A stretch of DNA of 64,000 nt from Nocardioides sp. TRM66260-LWL. GTDB lineage: Bacteria > Actinomycetota > Actinomycetes > Propionibacteriales > Nocardioidaceae. Under the pieces are notes generated by a model. The model was not told the origin of the DNA, ran no database searches, and was given only the letters and a program-made list of their open reading frames with translations. A program made the position numbers and the translations under genes. The stretch is taken from contig NZ_JAIQZK010000002.1 in assembly GCF_020075545.1 (NCBI RefSeq), positions 434,001 to 498,000 of the forward strand, in the 5' to 3' direction. Positions within the stretch are counted from its first letter, which is position 1. Each line of letters opens with the position of its first letter. Of this stretch, positions 7,739 through 16,023 are shown piece after piece.

Positions 7739-8362
7739 ATGGACTTCCAGGCCTCGCTGTTCGCGGACCTCGAGCACCCGACGCCCTCCGACGCCGCGAC
7801 GCTGCGTCCCGAGCGCCATCATCTCGCGCGCGGGGCCTGGGTCGACGTGGTCCGCTCGTTCCTGCCCGAGCCCGACGCGGTCCTGGAGGCGCTGGTGCAC
7901 CGGGTGCCGTGGCGCTCCGAGCAGCGGCGCATGTACGACCGCACGGTCGACGTGCCCCGGCTCGTCCACACCTACCTCGAGGACGACGCCCTCCCGCACG
8001 GCCGGCTCGTCGAGGCGCGCGAGCGGCTCAGCGCCCACTACGCGGCGGAGCTCGGCGAGCCGTTCCGCACCGCAGGGTGCTGCTTCTACCGCTCCGGAGC
8101 CGACTCCGTGGCCTGGCACGGCGACACGATCGGACGCGGCGCCACCCACGACACGATGGTCGCGATCGTGTCGGTCGGCGACCCGCGTCGCCTGCACCTG
8201 CGCCCGCGCGGCGGCGGGGCGTCGCTCTCCTTCGAGACCGGCCACGGCGATCTGCTCGTCATGGGCGGCAGCGCCCAGCGCACGTGGGAGCACGCGGTGC
8301 TGAAGGTCGCTCACGCGGGCCCGCGGATCTCGGTGCAGTTCCGTCCGCGCGGGGTGTTCTGA
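7739..8362 (+). CDS. alkB: AlkB-type 2-oxoglutarate/Fe(II) DNA repair dioxygenase
   Basis: A 207-residue oxidative demethylase that removes alkyl groups such as 1-methyladenine and 3-methylcytosine from DNA. The iron ligands H127 and D129 are in AWHGDTIGR, the third ligand H185 in TWEHAV, and the arginines binding 2-oxoglutarate are in GPRISVQFRPR near the C-terminus. The nucleotide-recognition lid with RTAGCCFYRSGAD precedes the core. A LexA box overlaps the promoter, so induction by DNA damage is expected. Convergent with lemA, only 7 bp apart. Confidence 0.9.
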   Translation: MDFQASLFADLEHPTPSDAATLRPERHHLARGAWVDVVRSFLPEPDAVLEALVHRVPWRSEQRRMYDRTVDVPRLVHTYLEDDALPHGRLVEARERLSAHYAAELGEPFRTAGCCFYRSGADSVAWHGDTIGRGATHDTMVAIVSVGDPRRLHLRPRGGGASLSFETGHGDLLVMGGSAQRTWEHAVLKVAHAGPRISVQFRPRGVF

Positions 8363-8369
8363 GCGAGGG

Positions 8370-8930
8370 TCAGAACGACACGGTCGGCGGGGCCTCCTGG
8401 CCCTGCGGCGCGTCGTAGAACGCTCGCTTCGAGACGCCGGCCGGCCCGGCGAGGAACATCCACGGGATGGTGACGACGAGCTTGTTCAGGGTCGCCGCGG
8501 CGTCGTTGTAGTACGTGCGGGCGAAGGAGATCTGGTTCTCGGTGTCGGCCAGCTGACGCTGCAGCTCGACGAAGCCCTGGTTGGCCTTGAGGTCGGGGTA
8601 CGCCTCCGCCACCGCGTTGAGGCGCACCAGCGCCCCCTGGAGCGCGGCGTCGGCGGCCGCCTTGGCCTGCACGTCGTCGCCGGCGGTGGCCGCCTGGACG
8701 CCGGCCCGCGCGCGGGTGACCTCCTCGAGGACGCCCTTCTCGTGCGCCGCGTAGCCCTTGACCGTCTCGACGAGGTTCGGGATGAGGTCGGCCCGGCGGG
8801 TGAGCTGCACGTCGATGCCGCTGAGGGCCTCCTGCGCCCCGACGTCGGTGGTGCGCAGCCGGTTGAACCCGACGACGCCGAGCACGACCAGCACGACGAC
8901 GACGGCCAGGGCGAGGAGCAGAGCGATCAC
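8370..8930 (-). CDS. lemA: LemA family protein
   Basis: A 186-residue membrane-anchored protein: one N-terminal transmembrane helix (about 2-24, IALLLALAVVVVLVVLGVV) and a coiled-coil-rich helical domain. Family hallmarks include RRADLIPNLVETVKGYA, ANQGFVELQRQLADTENQI and ARTYYNDAAATLNKL. The GTG start puts the helix at the N-terminus, as in other LemA proteins of about 190 residues; the long upstream open frame is antisense noise. It lies 49 bp after the DUF2207 gene on the same strand, the usual LemA/DUF2207 pairing. Molecular role unknown, envelope-associated. Confidence 0.9.
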   Translation of the reverse strand: MIALLLALAVVVVLVVLGVVGFNRLRTTDVGAQEALSGIDVQLTRRADLIPNLVETVKGYAAHEKGVLEEVTRARAGVQAATAGDDVQAKAAADAALQGALVRLNAVAEAYPDLKANQGFVELQRQLADTENQISFARTYYNDAAATLNKLVVTIPWMFLAGPAGVSKRAFYDAPQGQEAPPTVSF

Positions 8931-8979
8931 GGCAGCATCATGCCGTCCGCAGCGCCCGCGCGGGCCGGTTCGCGACGCC

Positions 8980-10734
8980 TCACCAGGAGCCGCCACCGCC
9001 GCCACCGCCGCCTCCCCCGCCGAAGCCGCCGCCGGACGACGAGGACTGCGTCGCCTCGTAGGCGCCGACCGCCGAGGAGACGGCCGAGGAGAAGTCGGAG
9101 GCGAGGGTCGAGGAGAGCGACGAGGCCGCCCAGCCGCCGTACCAGCCGGTCGCGTAGGAGGGCGCCGGCGGCTCCGAGCCCACCGCGACCCGGTACTTCC
9201 GCGCCCATGCGTCGGCGCACCCGAAGGCGACGGCCCACGGGAGGTAGGCGGTCCAGAGGTCGCGCCGCGCGGCGAAGTCGAACCGGGCCTCCGCGGAGTC
9301 GGTGGCGAGGATCCGCTCAAAGCCGCCGACCTGCGACCACACCTGCCGCCCGGCCGGGGTGCGCCGGGTCGTCGCGCCCCGCACCAGGATAAGCGGAGCG
9401 CCGCCGACGGCGAAGGCGCCCGGCACCGCCGAGAGCAGGGTGAGCGAGAACGGGTTCAGCACGATGTTGGCCCCCGCCAGCAGGGCGGCCGCGAGGACCG
9501 CCAGCCCGCCGAGGATCGAGAGGCGCGAGTCGACCAGCAGCCCCTGCTCCTCCGACCAGCGCTCGACGTCGGACTCGAACGCCGTCAGGCCGGCCTTCAG
9601 CCGCTGCCCGCTCGCGACGTCGTCGCGCTCGATCCGCCAGGTGGTGCCCTCGCCGGGGAACAACGCCTGCAGGCCGCGGGTCACCTCGTCGAGGTCGGCC
9701 CAGCCCTCCGGCGCCGCGAGGTTCGTCGCCGTCCAGCCGGCCTCGTCGCGCCGCAGGTCGACGACGCCGTGCTCGGCCGCGTGCATCAGGGAGGCGAGCA
9801 GCTGCTCAGCCCCCACCTCCTCGCGCAGGACCATCGCGGCCTGGGCCGGGCCCAGGCCCGCGGGCGGGGCGTAGGCGAGGCCGAAGCCCGGCGCCACCTC
9901 GTCGTTGCGCCGCGCCTGGAGCCGGCCGACGACGAACGCGAGGGCCGCGAGCAGCAGCAGGACGGGCACGAGCCACGGTCGCGTGCCGAGCACCCGGTCG
10001 AACGGCGCGCTCCACGGGAGCCGCGCGGCGTCGGGCGTCGGCACGTCCAGGCCGACGGCGAGCGTCACCGGCGTGCGCGGGGCCAGCTCGGCGGTGCGCA
10101 CCCGCACCGTCGTCCCGTCGGTCGTGGCGGTGCAGCCGTCGCTCGCCCCGGCGCCGACGGCGCACCCGACCCGTCCCGCGGGCGCCGCCGGGAGCCGGAC
10201 GGTGATCTCGGCGGCCTCGATGCGCTGGGCGAAGCCGCCCGCGACCACGTCCCACACGAACCCGGTGCGCGCCGGGCCGGCGCCGTCCGGCAGGTCGGCG
10301 CCCGGGACGAGCGCGTCCGGCACGACGTAGGACAGCACGAACCGGTGCACGCCGGCGTCGAGGTAGCGGTCGGGGTCGCCGATGCGCACCAGCGTGCGGC
10401 GGCCGTGGCCGTCGTCGGAGACCTCGACGGGGGTGCGACCGCCGTCGAGGGTCACCCGGACGTCGCGGAGCCCGACCCGGCGGGCGGGGTCGCCGTCGAG
10501 GGCGCGGTCGAAGAACCGGAAGATCCCGTGCCGGTCGGCGTCGGGGAAGCGCACCGAGAGGTCCTCGGTGACCCGGAGGACGCCGTCCGCGCCCACGTCG
10601 TAGGTGGCCCGGTAGCCCTCGATCGTCGTCGGCTCGGACGCCTCCCCGCCGGCCCCGTCGGGCAGCAGGGCGGGTGCCACGACGGCGATGGCGAGGACGA
10701 GCAGACCCAGCAGCGTGCCGACGAGGCGCCTCAT
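8980..10734 (-). CDS. DUF2207 membrane protein
   Basis: A 584-residue protein: N-terminal signal/anchor (about 5-25), a large extracellular beta-rich DUF2207 domain with GIFRFFDRAL, a transmembrane helix around 260-280, a cytoplasmic segment, a further membrane pair near 410-460, and an extreme glycine-rich C-terminus ending in SW with about a dozen consecutive glycines, as is typical. ATG at 10734 follows TAGGCT by 7 nt. It precedes lemA in a two-gene unit. Function unknown; the pair is widespread in bacteria and associated with the envelope. Confidence 0.88.
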   Translation of the reverse strand: MRRLVGTLLGLLVLAIAVVAPALLPDGAGGEASEPTTIEGYRATYDVGADGVLRVTEDLSVRFPDADRHGIFRFFDRALDGDPARRVGLRDVRVTLDGGRTPVEVSDDGHGRRTLVRIGDPDRYLDAGVHRFVLSYVVPDALVPGADLPDGAGPARTGFVWDVVAGGFAQRIEAAEITVRLPAAPAGRVGCAVGAGASDGCTATTDGTTVRVRTAELAPRTPVTLAVGLDVPTPDAARLPWSAPFDRVLGTRPWLVPVLLLLAALAFVVGRLQARRNDEVAPGFGLAYAPPAGLGPAQAAMVLREEVGAEQLLASLMHAAEHGVVDLRRDEAGWTATNLAAPEGWADLDEVTRGLQALFPGEGTTWRIERDDVASGQRLKAGLTAFESDVERWSEEQGLLVDSRLSILGGLAVLAAALLAGANIVLNPFSLTLLSAVPGAFAVGGAPLILVRGATTRRTPAGRQVWSQVGGFERILATDSAEARFDFAARRDLWTAYLPWAVAFGCADAWARKYRVAVGSEPPAPSYATGWYGGWAASSLSSTLASDFSSAVSSAVGAYEATQSSSSGGGFGGGGGGGGGGGSW

Positions 10735-10741
10735 GCGCCGG

Positions 10742-10747
10742 AGCCTA
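10742..10747 (-). promoter_or_regulatory. -10 hexamer TAGGCT of the DUF2207-lemA unit
   Basis: Seven nt before the ATG at 10734, on the minus strand. Confidence 0.6.
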
Positions 10748-10792
10748 GGGCCACCCCACCCGATCGGGTCAGCGATGCTCAGGAGCCCCACC

Positions 10793-10798
10793 TAGATT
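10793..10798 (+). promoter_or_regulatory. -10 hexamer TAGATT, promoter of idi-crtE-crtI-crtB
   Basis: TAGATT lies 54 nt before the idi ATG, so this operon has a leader of about 48 nt and a Shine-Dalgarno (GAGAGG), unlike most single genes in the window. No convincing -35 is seen. Confidence 0.5.
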
Positions 10799-10852
10799 GA
10801 GATCTCCCCGCCACACCGAGCACGCCCACCGCCTACCGACGAGAGGCCGCGC

Positions 10853-11473
10853 ATGGTGACCAGACCCTCCCACCTGCCCCCGACCGCAACCCTCGCCGAT
10901 CTCGACGACCTGGTGGTGCTGCTCGACGACGACGCCCGTCCCGCCGGCACGGCGGCGCGTCGCCACGTGCACACCGAGGACACCCCGCTCCACCTCGCGT
11001 TCTCGCTCTACCTGCTCGACGAGGACGACCGGCTGCTGCTGACCCGCCGCGCCCTCGGCAAGACCGCCTGGCCCGGCGTGTGGACCAACACCTGCTGCGG
11101 CCACCCCCGCCCCGACGAGTCGATGACCGACGCCGTCACGCGGCGCGTCGAGGAGGAGCTCGGGCTGCACGTGCCCGCGCCGCAGGTCGTGCTGCCCGAC
11201 TTCCGCTACCGCGCCGTCGACGCCAGCGGCGTCGTCGAGCACGAGGTGTGCCCGGTGCACCTGGCCCGGGTGCCGTCCGGCACGGTGCCGCGCCCCGACC
11301 CCGCCGAGGTCGCCGAGCACACGTGGGTGCCGTGGGCGCAGGTGCGCGTCCTGGCCGCCGCGGCCCCGGCGCTCCTCAGCCCCTGGATGGTGCTGCAGGT
11401 CGCCGCGCTCGGCGAGCAGCACGGGGACGACCTCGGCCGCGCCCTGCGCGAGTCCGTGGACGCCGCACGATGA
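10853..11473 (+). CDS. idi: isopentenyl-diphosphate delta-isomerase, type 1
   Basis: Interconverts isopentenyl and dimethylallyl diphosphate, supplying the allylic primer for carotenoid synthesis. The 206-residue Nudix-fold enzyme shows the active-site cysteine in TNTCCGHP (C82), the catalytic glutamate in EHEVCPVH (E131), the Nudix-like helix RRVEEELGLH, and the conserved tryptophan of HTWVPW. It heads the operon and its TGA overlaps the ATG of crtE (ATGA). Confidence 0.93.
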   Translation: MVTRPSHLPPTATLADLDDLVVLLDDDARPAGTAARRHVHTEDTPLHLAFSLYLLDEDDRLLLTRRALGKTAWPGVWTNTCCGHPRPDESMTDAVTRRVEEELGLHVPAPQVVLPDFRYRAVDASGVVEHEVCPVHLARVPSGTVPRPDPAEVAEHTWVPWAQVRVLAAAAPALLSPWMVLQVAALGEQHGDDLGRALRESVDAAR

Positions 11474-12600
11474 CCGCCGATCCCGTCGCCGCCCCTCCGA
11501 TCGCCGGACTGCGGGTCGCGACCGAGCCGCGCGTCGGCGTCGACGCCGCGCTGTCGGCGGTCGAGACGGTGCTCGACCGCCGGCTCCACGACCTGGCGGC
11601 GCAGTGGCGCCGGCTGGCGGAGTCCGGCCTGGCCGCCGACCCGATCCTCGGCGTCCACGACCTGCCGGGGCTGCTGGCGGACCTGGTGAGGGCGGGCGGC
11701 AAGCGCTTCCGGCCCCTGCTGTGCCACTGGGGCTACCTGGCCGCCGGGGGCGAGGACCCCGAGGGCTCCGCCGAGCTCGGGGCCGCCCTCGAGCTGCTGC
11801 ACGTCTTCGGGCTCGCGCAGGACGACGTCATGGACGCCTCCACGACCCGCCGGGGCCGTCCGGCCGTCCACGTGCGCGCCGCCGACGCCCACCGCGCCTC
11901 CGGCGGGCTCGACGACGCCGCCCGCTACGGCGAGAGCATCGCGACGCTGGTCGGCGATCTCGCCCACGCCGAGGCCGACGCGCTCGTCGCCGGGCTCGCC
12001 GCGCCGGTGCGCGCCGAGTGGTGGCTCACCTCCGTCGAGCTCGTCCGCGGCCAGGCCCGCGACCTCGCCGGCGCCGCCCGCGGCGCCGGGTCGGACGCGC
12101 TCGCGCGCGCCTGGGAGGTCGCCCGGGCGAAGTCCGGCGCCTACACCGTCGAGCGCCCGCTGCGGCTGGGCGCGCTGCTGGGCGGCGGCGAGCCCGCCAC
12201 CCTCGCGGCCCTCTCCACCTACGGTCGCGCGCTCGGCGAGGCGTTCGCCCTGCGCGACGACCTGCTCGGCGTCTTCGGCGACCCCGAGCTGACCGGCAAG
12301 CCCGCCGGTGACGACCTGCGCGAGGGCAAGGCCACGGTGCTGCTGGCCCTGCTCGAGGAGCGGCTGCCCGCAGCCGACCTCGGCCCGCTGACGCGCGTCC
12401 GCAGCCATCACCACCAGGAGGACGACGTGCGCGTCGTGACCACACAGATCGAGGACACCGGCGTGCGCGCCGAGGTCGAGACCCTGATCGGACGGGCCCA
12501 CGCCACGGCCGTCGCGGCCCTGGACGACCCCGCCGTCGCGGTGGCCGCCCGCGCGGGCCTGCGCGGCGTCGCCGACCAGGTCGCCTGGAGGGACCGATGA
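11470..12600 (+). CDS. crtE: geranylgeranyl diphosphate synthase-like polyprenyl synthetase
   Basis: Condenses isopentenyl diphosphate units onto allylic primers to give C20 GGPP, the precursor of phytoene. The 376-residue all-helical enzyme has GGKRFRP at the substrate site, the first aspartate-rich motif QDDVMD, the lysine in RAKSGAYT, and the second aspartate motif LRDDLLG followed by GKPAGDDLREGK. The start is the ATG overlapping the idi stop. Translationally coupled to crtI through another ATGA. Chain length is inferred from the cluster. Confidence 0.92.
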   Translation: MTADPVAAPPIAGLRVATEPRVGVDAALSAVETVLDRRLHDLAAQWRRLAESGLAADPILGVHDLPGLLADLVRAGGKRFRPLLCHWGYLAAGGEDPEGSAELGAALELLHVFGLAQDDVMDASTTRRGRPAVHVRAADAHRASGGLDDAARYGESIATLVGDLAHAEADALVAGLAAPVRAEWWLTSVELVRGQARDLAGAARGAGSDALARAWEVARAKSGAYTVERPLRLGALLGGGEPATLAALSTYGRALGEAFALRDDLLGVFGDPELTGKPAGDDLREGKATVLLALLEERLPAADLGPLTRVRSHHHQEDDVRVVTTQIEDTGVRAEVETLIGRAHATAVAALDDPAVAVAARAGLRGVADQVAWRDR

Positions 12601-14099
12601 GCCGGGTCGTCGTCATCGGCGCCGGCCTCGCCGGCCTCGCCACCGCGTGCCACCTCAGCGGCTCCGGCCACGAGGTCGTGCTCGTCGAGCGCGAGTCCAT
12701 CCCCGGCGGCCGCGGCGGCCGCATCCACGACCAGGGCTACACCTTCGACACCGGCCCCACCGTGCTGACCATGCGCGGGCTGATCGACGACGTCGTCCGC
12801 GCCGCCGGAGGCGACCTCGACGCGCTCCTGCCGATGCGTCTGCTCGACCCCGGCTACCGGGCGAAGTACGCCGACGGCTCGGAGATCCTGGTGCGTCACG
12901 GCCACGAGAACATGCGCGAGGAGATCCGCCAGAAGTGCGGCCCCCGCGACGCCGCGGCCTTCGACGACTTCAGCGTGTGGCTGCGCAAGCTCTACGACGT
13001 CGAGATGCCGCACTTCATCGACGCCAACTTCGACTCCCCGCTCGACCTCGTCGCCTCGCCGTCGGCGGGCGCCCGCCTGCTGGGCCTGGGCGGCTTCGGC
13101 CGGCTCGGCCCGGCGGTCGCGCGACGCTTCGAGGACGACCGCCTGCGTCGCCTCTTCACCTTCCAGGCCATGTACGCCGGTCTGCCGCCGAGCTCCGCGC
13201 TGGCGCTCTACGCCGTCATCACGTACATGGACTGCATCGAGGGCGTGTGGTTCCCCGAGGGCGGCATGGGCGCGGTGCCGGTGGCGCTGGCCAAGGCCGC
13301 CTCCGACGCCGGCGTCGAGATCCGCTACGACGCCACGGTCTCGCGGCTCCTGCGCCGTGCCGACGGCGCCGTGGCGGGCGTGGAGATCGACGGGGGCGAG
13401 AAGCTCGCCGCCGACGCGGTCGTGTGCACCCTCGACCTGCCCGTGGCCTACAAGCACCTGCTGCCCGAGCTCAAGGCCCCGCGCGTCGTCCGCAAGGGCC
13501 AGTACTCGCCGTCGGCCGTCGTGTGGCACGTGGGCGCGAAGGGCGGCCTGCCCGCCGGCGCGCACCACCACAACATCCACTTCGCGAACGCCTGGGACTC
13601 CTCCTTCGACGCCCTGATCAAGCAGGGCCGGATGATGCCCGACCCGTCGCGCCTGGTCACGGTGCCGACGGTCACCGACCCCTCGCTCGCGCCCGAGGGC
13701 GGCCACGTGCTCTACGTCCTCGAGCCGGCGCCGAACCTCGACGGCGTCGTCGACTGGACGCAGCAGCGCGGCCGCAGCCGCGAGGAGCTGCTGCGCTTCC
13801 TCGAGACCGAGGGCTACCCCACCGACATCGTCGCCGAGGAGCTCGTCGACCCGCTCGACTGGGAGCGTCAGGGCATGGAGCGCGGCACGCCGTTCGCCCT
13901 GGCCCACACGTTCCTGCAGACGGGCCCGTTCCGGCCCAAGAACGTCGAGAAGCGGGTGCCGGGGCTCTTCTTCGCCGGCTCGGGCACGACGCCGGGCGTC
14001 GGCGTCCCGATGGTGCTGGTGTCCGGACGGCTGGCCGCGCAGCGGGTGGTCGACCACCTCCCGGCGGTGGCTCCCCGACGGACGGCGGCGGTGGCCTGA
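12597..14099 (+). CDS. crtI: phytoene desaturase
   Basis: A 500-residue FAD-dependent desaturase converting phytoene to lycopene by successive dehydrogenations. It has the N-terminal dinucleotide fold VVVIGAGLAGLATA, the CrtI signature GGRGGRIHDQGYTFDTGPTV, a central YADGSEILV segment, and the C-terminal bacterial-type carotenoid dehydrogenase signature PGLFFAGSGTTPGVGVPM. It overlaps crtE by 4 nt and is followed after one base by the crtB fusion. Confidence 0.95.
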   Translation: MSRVVVIGAGLAGLATACHLSGSGHEVVLVERESIPGGRGGRIHDQGYTFDTGPTVLTMRGLIDDVVRAAGGDLDALLPMRLLDPGYRAKYADGSEILVRHGHENMREEIRQKCGPRDAAAFDDFSVWLRKLYDVEMPHFIDANFDSPLDLVASPSAGARLLGLGGFGRLGPAVARRFEDDRLRRLFTFQAMYAGLPPSSALALYAVITYMDCIEGVWFPEGGMGAVPVALAKAASDAGVEIRYDATVSRLLRRADGAVAGVEIDGGEKLAADAVVCTLDLPVAYKHLLPELKAPRVVRKGQYSPSAVVWHVGAKGGLPAGAHHHNIHFANAWDSSFDALIKQGRMMPDPSRLVTVPTVTDPSLAPEGGHVLYVLEPAPNLDGVVDWTQQRGRSREELLRFLETEGYPTDIVAEELVDPLDWERQGMERGTPFALAHTFLQTGPFRPKNVEKRVPGLFFAGSGTTPGVGVPMVLVSGRLAAQRVVDHLPAVAPRRTAAVA

Positions 14100-14100
14100 G

Positions 14101-16023
14101 ATGGCGACGCTGGCGCCCGAGATCGAGCTCGACCCGGTCCTGCAGGTCGGATACCGGCGCTGTGCGGAGCTGACCCGCCAGCACGGCACCACCTACTACT
14201 GGGGTGCGGCGATCCTGCCGCGCGAGCAGCGACGGCACGTGCACGCGGTGTACGCCCTGTGCCGCCTCGCCGACGACATCGTCGACGCCCCGGGCGCCAG
14301 CACGCCGGCCTCCGCGCCGGCCACCGAGGCCGCGCTGCGGGCCTTCCAGCAGCAGTTCGCCGACGCCATCGCCGCGGGCGGGTCCGACGACCCGGTGATG
14401 GCGGCGGTCGCCCACACCATCGGCGAGACCGACATCGACGGCGAGTGCTTCGAGCGGTTCTTCGACGCGATGGCGCAGGACCTCACCACCGACCGCTACC
14501 CCACGTACGACGACCTGCTCGGCTACATGGAGGGCTCCGCGGCGGTCATCGGCGAGATGATGCTGCCGGTGCTGCGGCCGCTCTCCCCCGCCGCCAAGGA
14601 GCCGGCCCGGCAGCTGGGCCTGGCCTTCCAGCTCACCAACTTCCTGCGCGACGTCGCCGAGGACCTCGATCGCGGCCGCGTGTACCTGCCGCAGGAGGAC
14701 CTCGACCGGTTCGGCGTCGACCCCGCCGATCGCACGGTCGGGCCGGCCTGGCGCGAGCTGATGCGCTTCGAGCTCGCCCGCAACCGGGAGCACTACGCGG
14801 CCGCGGACGCCGGGCTGCCCCTGCTGCCCGACGCGTCGCGTCGCTGCGTGCACACCGCACGCCGGCTCTACGCCAACATCCTCGACCGGATCGAGGCCAA
14901 CGACTACGACGTCTTCTCCACCCGCGTCACCGTGCCCACCTGGCGCAAGGCGGCGCTCGCGGCCGTCGCGCTCGGCGGCGCCGCGGCGACCCTCGCGCCC
15001 GCCCGTCCGGCAGCGCCCGCCGCCCCGCCGCGGACGGCCGTCCCGGCGGCCGTGCAGGAGCGCGTGCCGCTGAAGGTGCGGCCGATGCCGCGGCGCGACG
15101 AGCTGACCCCGTCGTGGCGTGACGCCAAGCCGGCGCGCATCCGCGCGGCGCTCGACGTCGCCCTCGCCCGCGATCCGGGCGGCTGGTACTGCGTGGGCGC
15201 GAGCACCGATCTCGGCGCCACCTCGATCGTGCGGCACGTCGGCGGCCAGGAGGTCGCGCTGTGGCGCACCTCCACCGGCGTCCACGCCGCTCCCGGCTCC
15301 TGCCCCCACCTCGGCGCGCTGCTCGTCGACTGCGAGGTGCTGGGCGACCGGCTGCACTGCCGCTGGCACGGCATGCCGCTCGACGAGACCGGGGTGCCCG
15401 GCTGGACGCCCTTCCGCGCCCACGACGACGGCGTCCTGCTGTGGGTGCAGATCGCGACCGCGGGCGAGGCCTCGCTCCCGGCGCCGATCATCACCCCGCG
15501 GCCCGCGCCCGATCGCGCGCTGAGCGCCGTCGTCGCCGTGCCCGGCACCTGCGAGCCCCGCGACGTCATCGCCAACCGGCTCGACCCGTGGCACGGCTCG
15601 TGGTTCCACCCGTACGCCTTCAGCCACCTCGAGGTCGACGACGCCGCGAGCACCGACGAGGTGCTCACCGTCAACGTCACCTTCCGGGTCAGCCGGCGGC
15701 TCGGCGTGCCTGTTCGCGCCGAGTTCACCTGCCCTGACGCGCGCACGATCGTCATGACGATCGTCGACGGCGAGGGCGCCGGCAGCGTGGTCGAGACCCA
15801 CGCCACCCCGCTCGGCACCGACGCCGCCGGCCGGCCCCGGACGATGATGGTCGAGGCCACGATCGCGACGTCGGAGCGCGTCGGCTTCCAGGCCGCCCGG
15901 CACCTCGCCCCCCTGCTGCGGCCCGCGATGCGCAGCACGGCGCGGCGGCTGTGGGTCGACGACATGGTCTACGCCGAGCGCAGCTGGCTGCTGCGCGACC
16001 GCGGCGAGCACTACGGCGTCTGA
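14101..16023 (+). CDS. crtB: phytoene synthase fused to a Rieske [2Fe-2S] (DUF5914-like) domain
   Basis: Residues 1 to about 290 are a complete phytoene synthase: GTTYYWGAAILP, first aspartate motif DDIVD (D58-D62), YMEGSAAVIGEMM and second motif DVAED (D184-D188); it joins two GGPP to phytoene. An Ala/Pro linker (about 285-330) with a short hydrophobic stretch leads to a C-terminal half with a Rieske cluster site, C401-P-H403 and C420-x2-H423, followed by a ligand-domain-like region to residue 640. The frame is uninterrupted. Rieske proteins of DUF5914 type are, as I recall, separate genes in other actinobacterial carotenoid clusters. The C-terminal half may oxygenate the carotenoid or shuttle electrons; that role is inference. 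Confidence 0.88.
   Translation: MATLAPEIELDPVLQVGYRRCAELTRQHGTTYYWGAAILPREQRRHVHAVYALCRLADDIVDAPGASTPASAPATEAALRAFQQQFADAIAAGGSDDPVMAAVAHTIGETDIDGECFERFFDAMAQDLTTDRYPTYDDLLGYMEGSAAVIGEMMLPVLRPLSPAAKEPARQLGLAFQLTNFLRDVAEDLDRGRVYLPQEDLDRFGVDPADRTVGPAWRELMRFELARNREHYAAADAGLPLLPDASRRCVHTARRLYANILDRIEANDYDVFSTRVTVPTWRKAALAAVALGGAAATLAPARPAAPAAPPRTAVPAAVQERVPLKVRPMPRRDELTPSWRDAKPARIRAALDVALARDPGGWYCVGASTDLGATSIVRHVGGQEVALWRTSTGVHAAPGSCPHLGALLVDCEVLGDRLHCRWHGMPLDETGVPGWTPFRAHDDGVLLWVQIATAGEASLPAPIITPRPAPDRALSAVVAVPGTCEPRDVIANRLDPWHGSWFHPYAFSHLEVDDAASTDEVLTVNVTFRVSRRLGVPVRAEFTCPDARTIVMTIVDGEGAGSVVETHATPLGTDAAGRPRTMMVEATIATSERVGFQAARHLAPLLRPAMRSTARRLWVDDMVYAERSWLLRDRGEHYGV

Noticed and set aside
9436..9456. 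GAGAACGGGTTCAG, similar to the KstR-type site
   Set aside because: Inside the DUF2207 gene and without the outer T/A positions; expected by chance.
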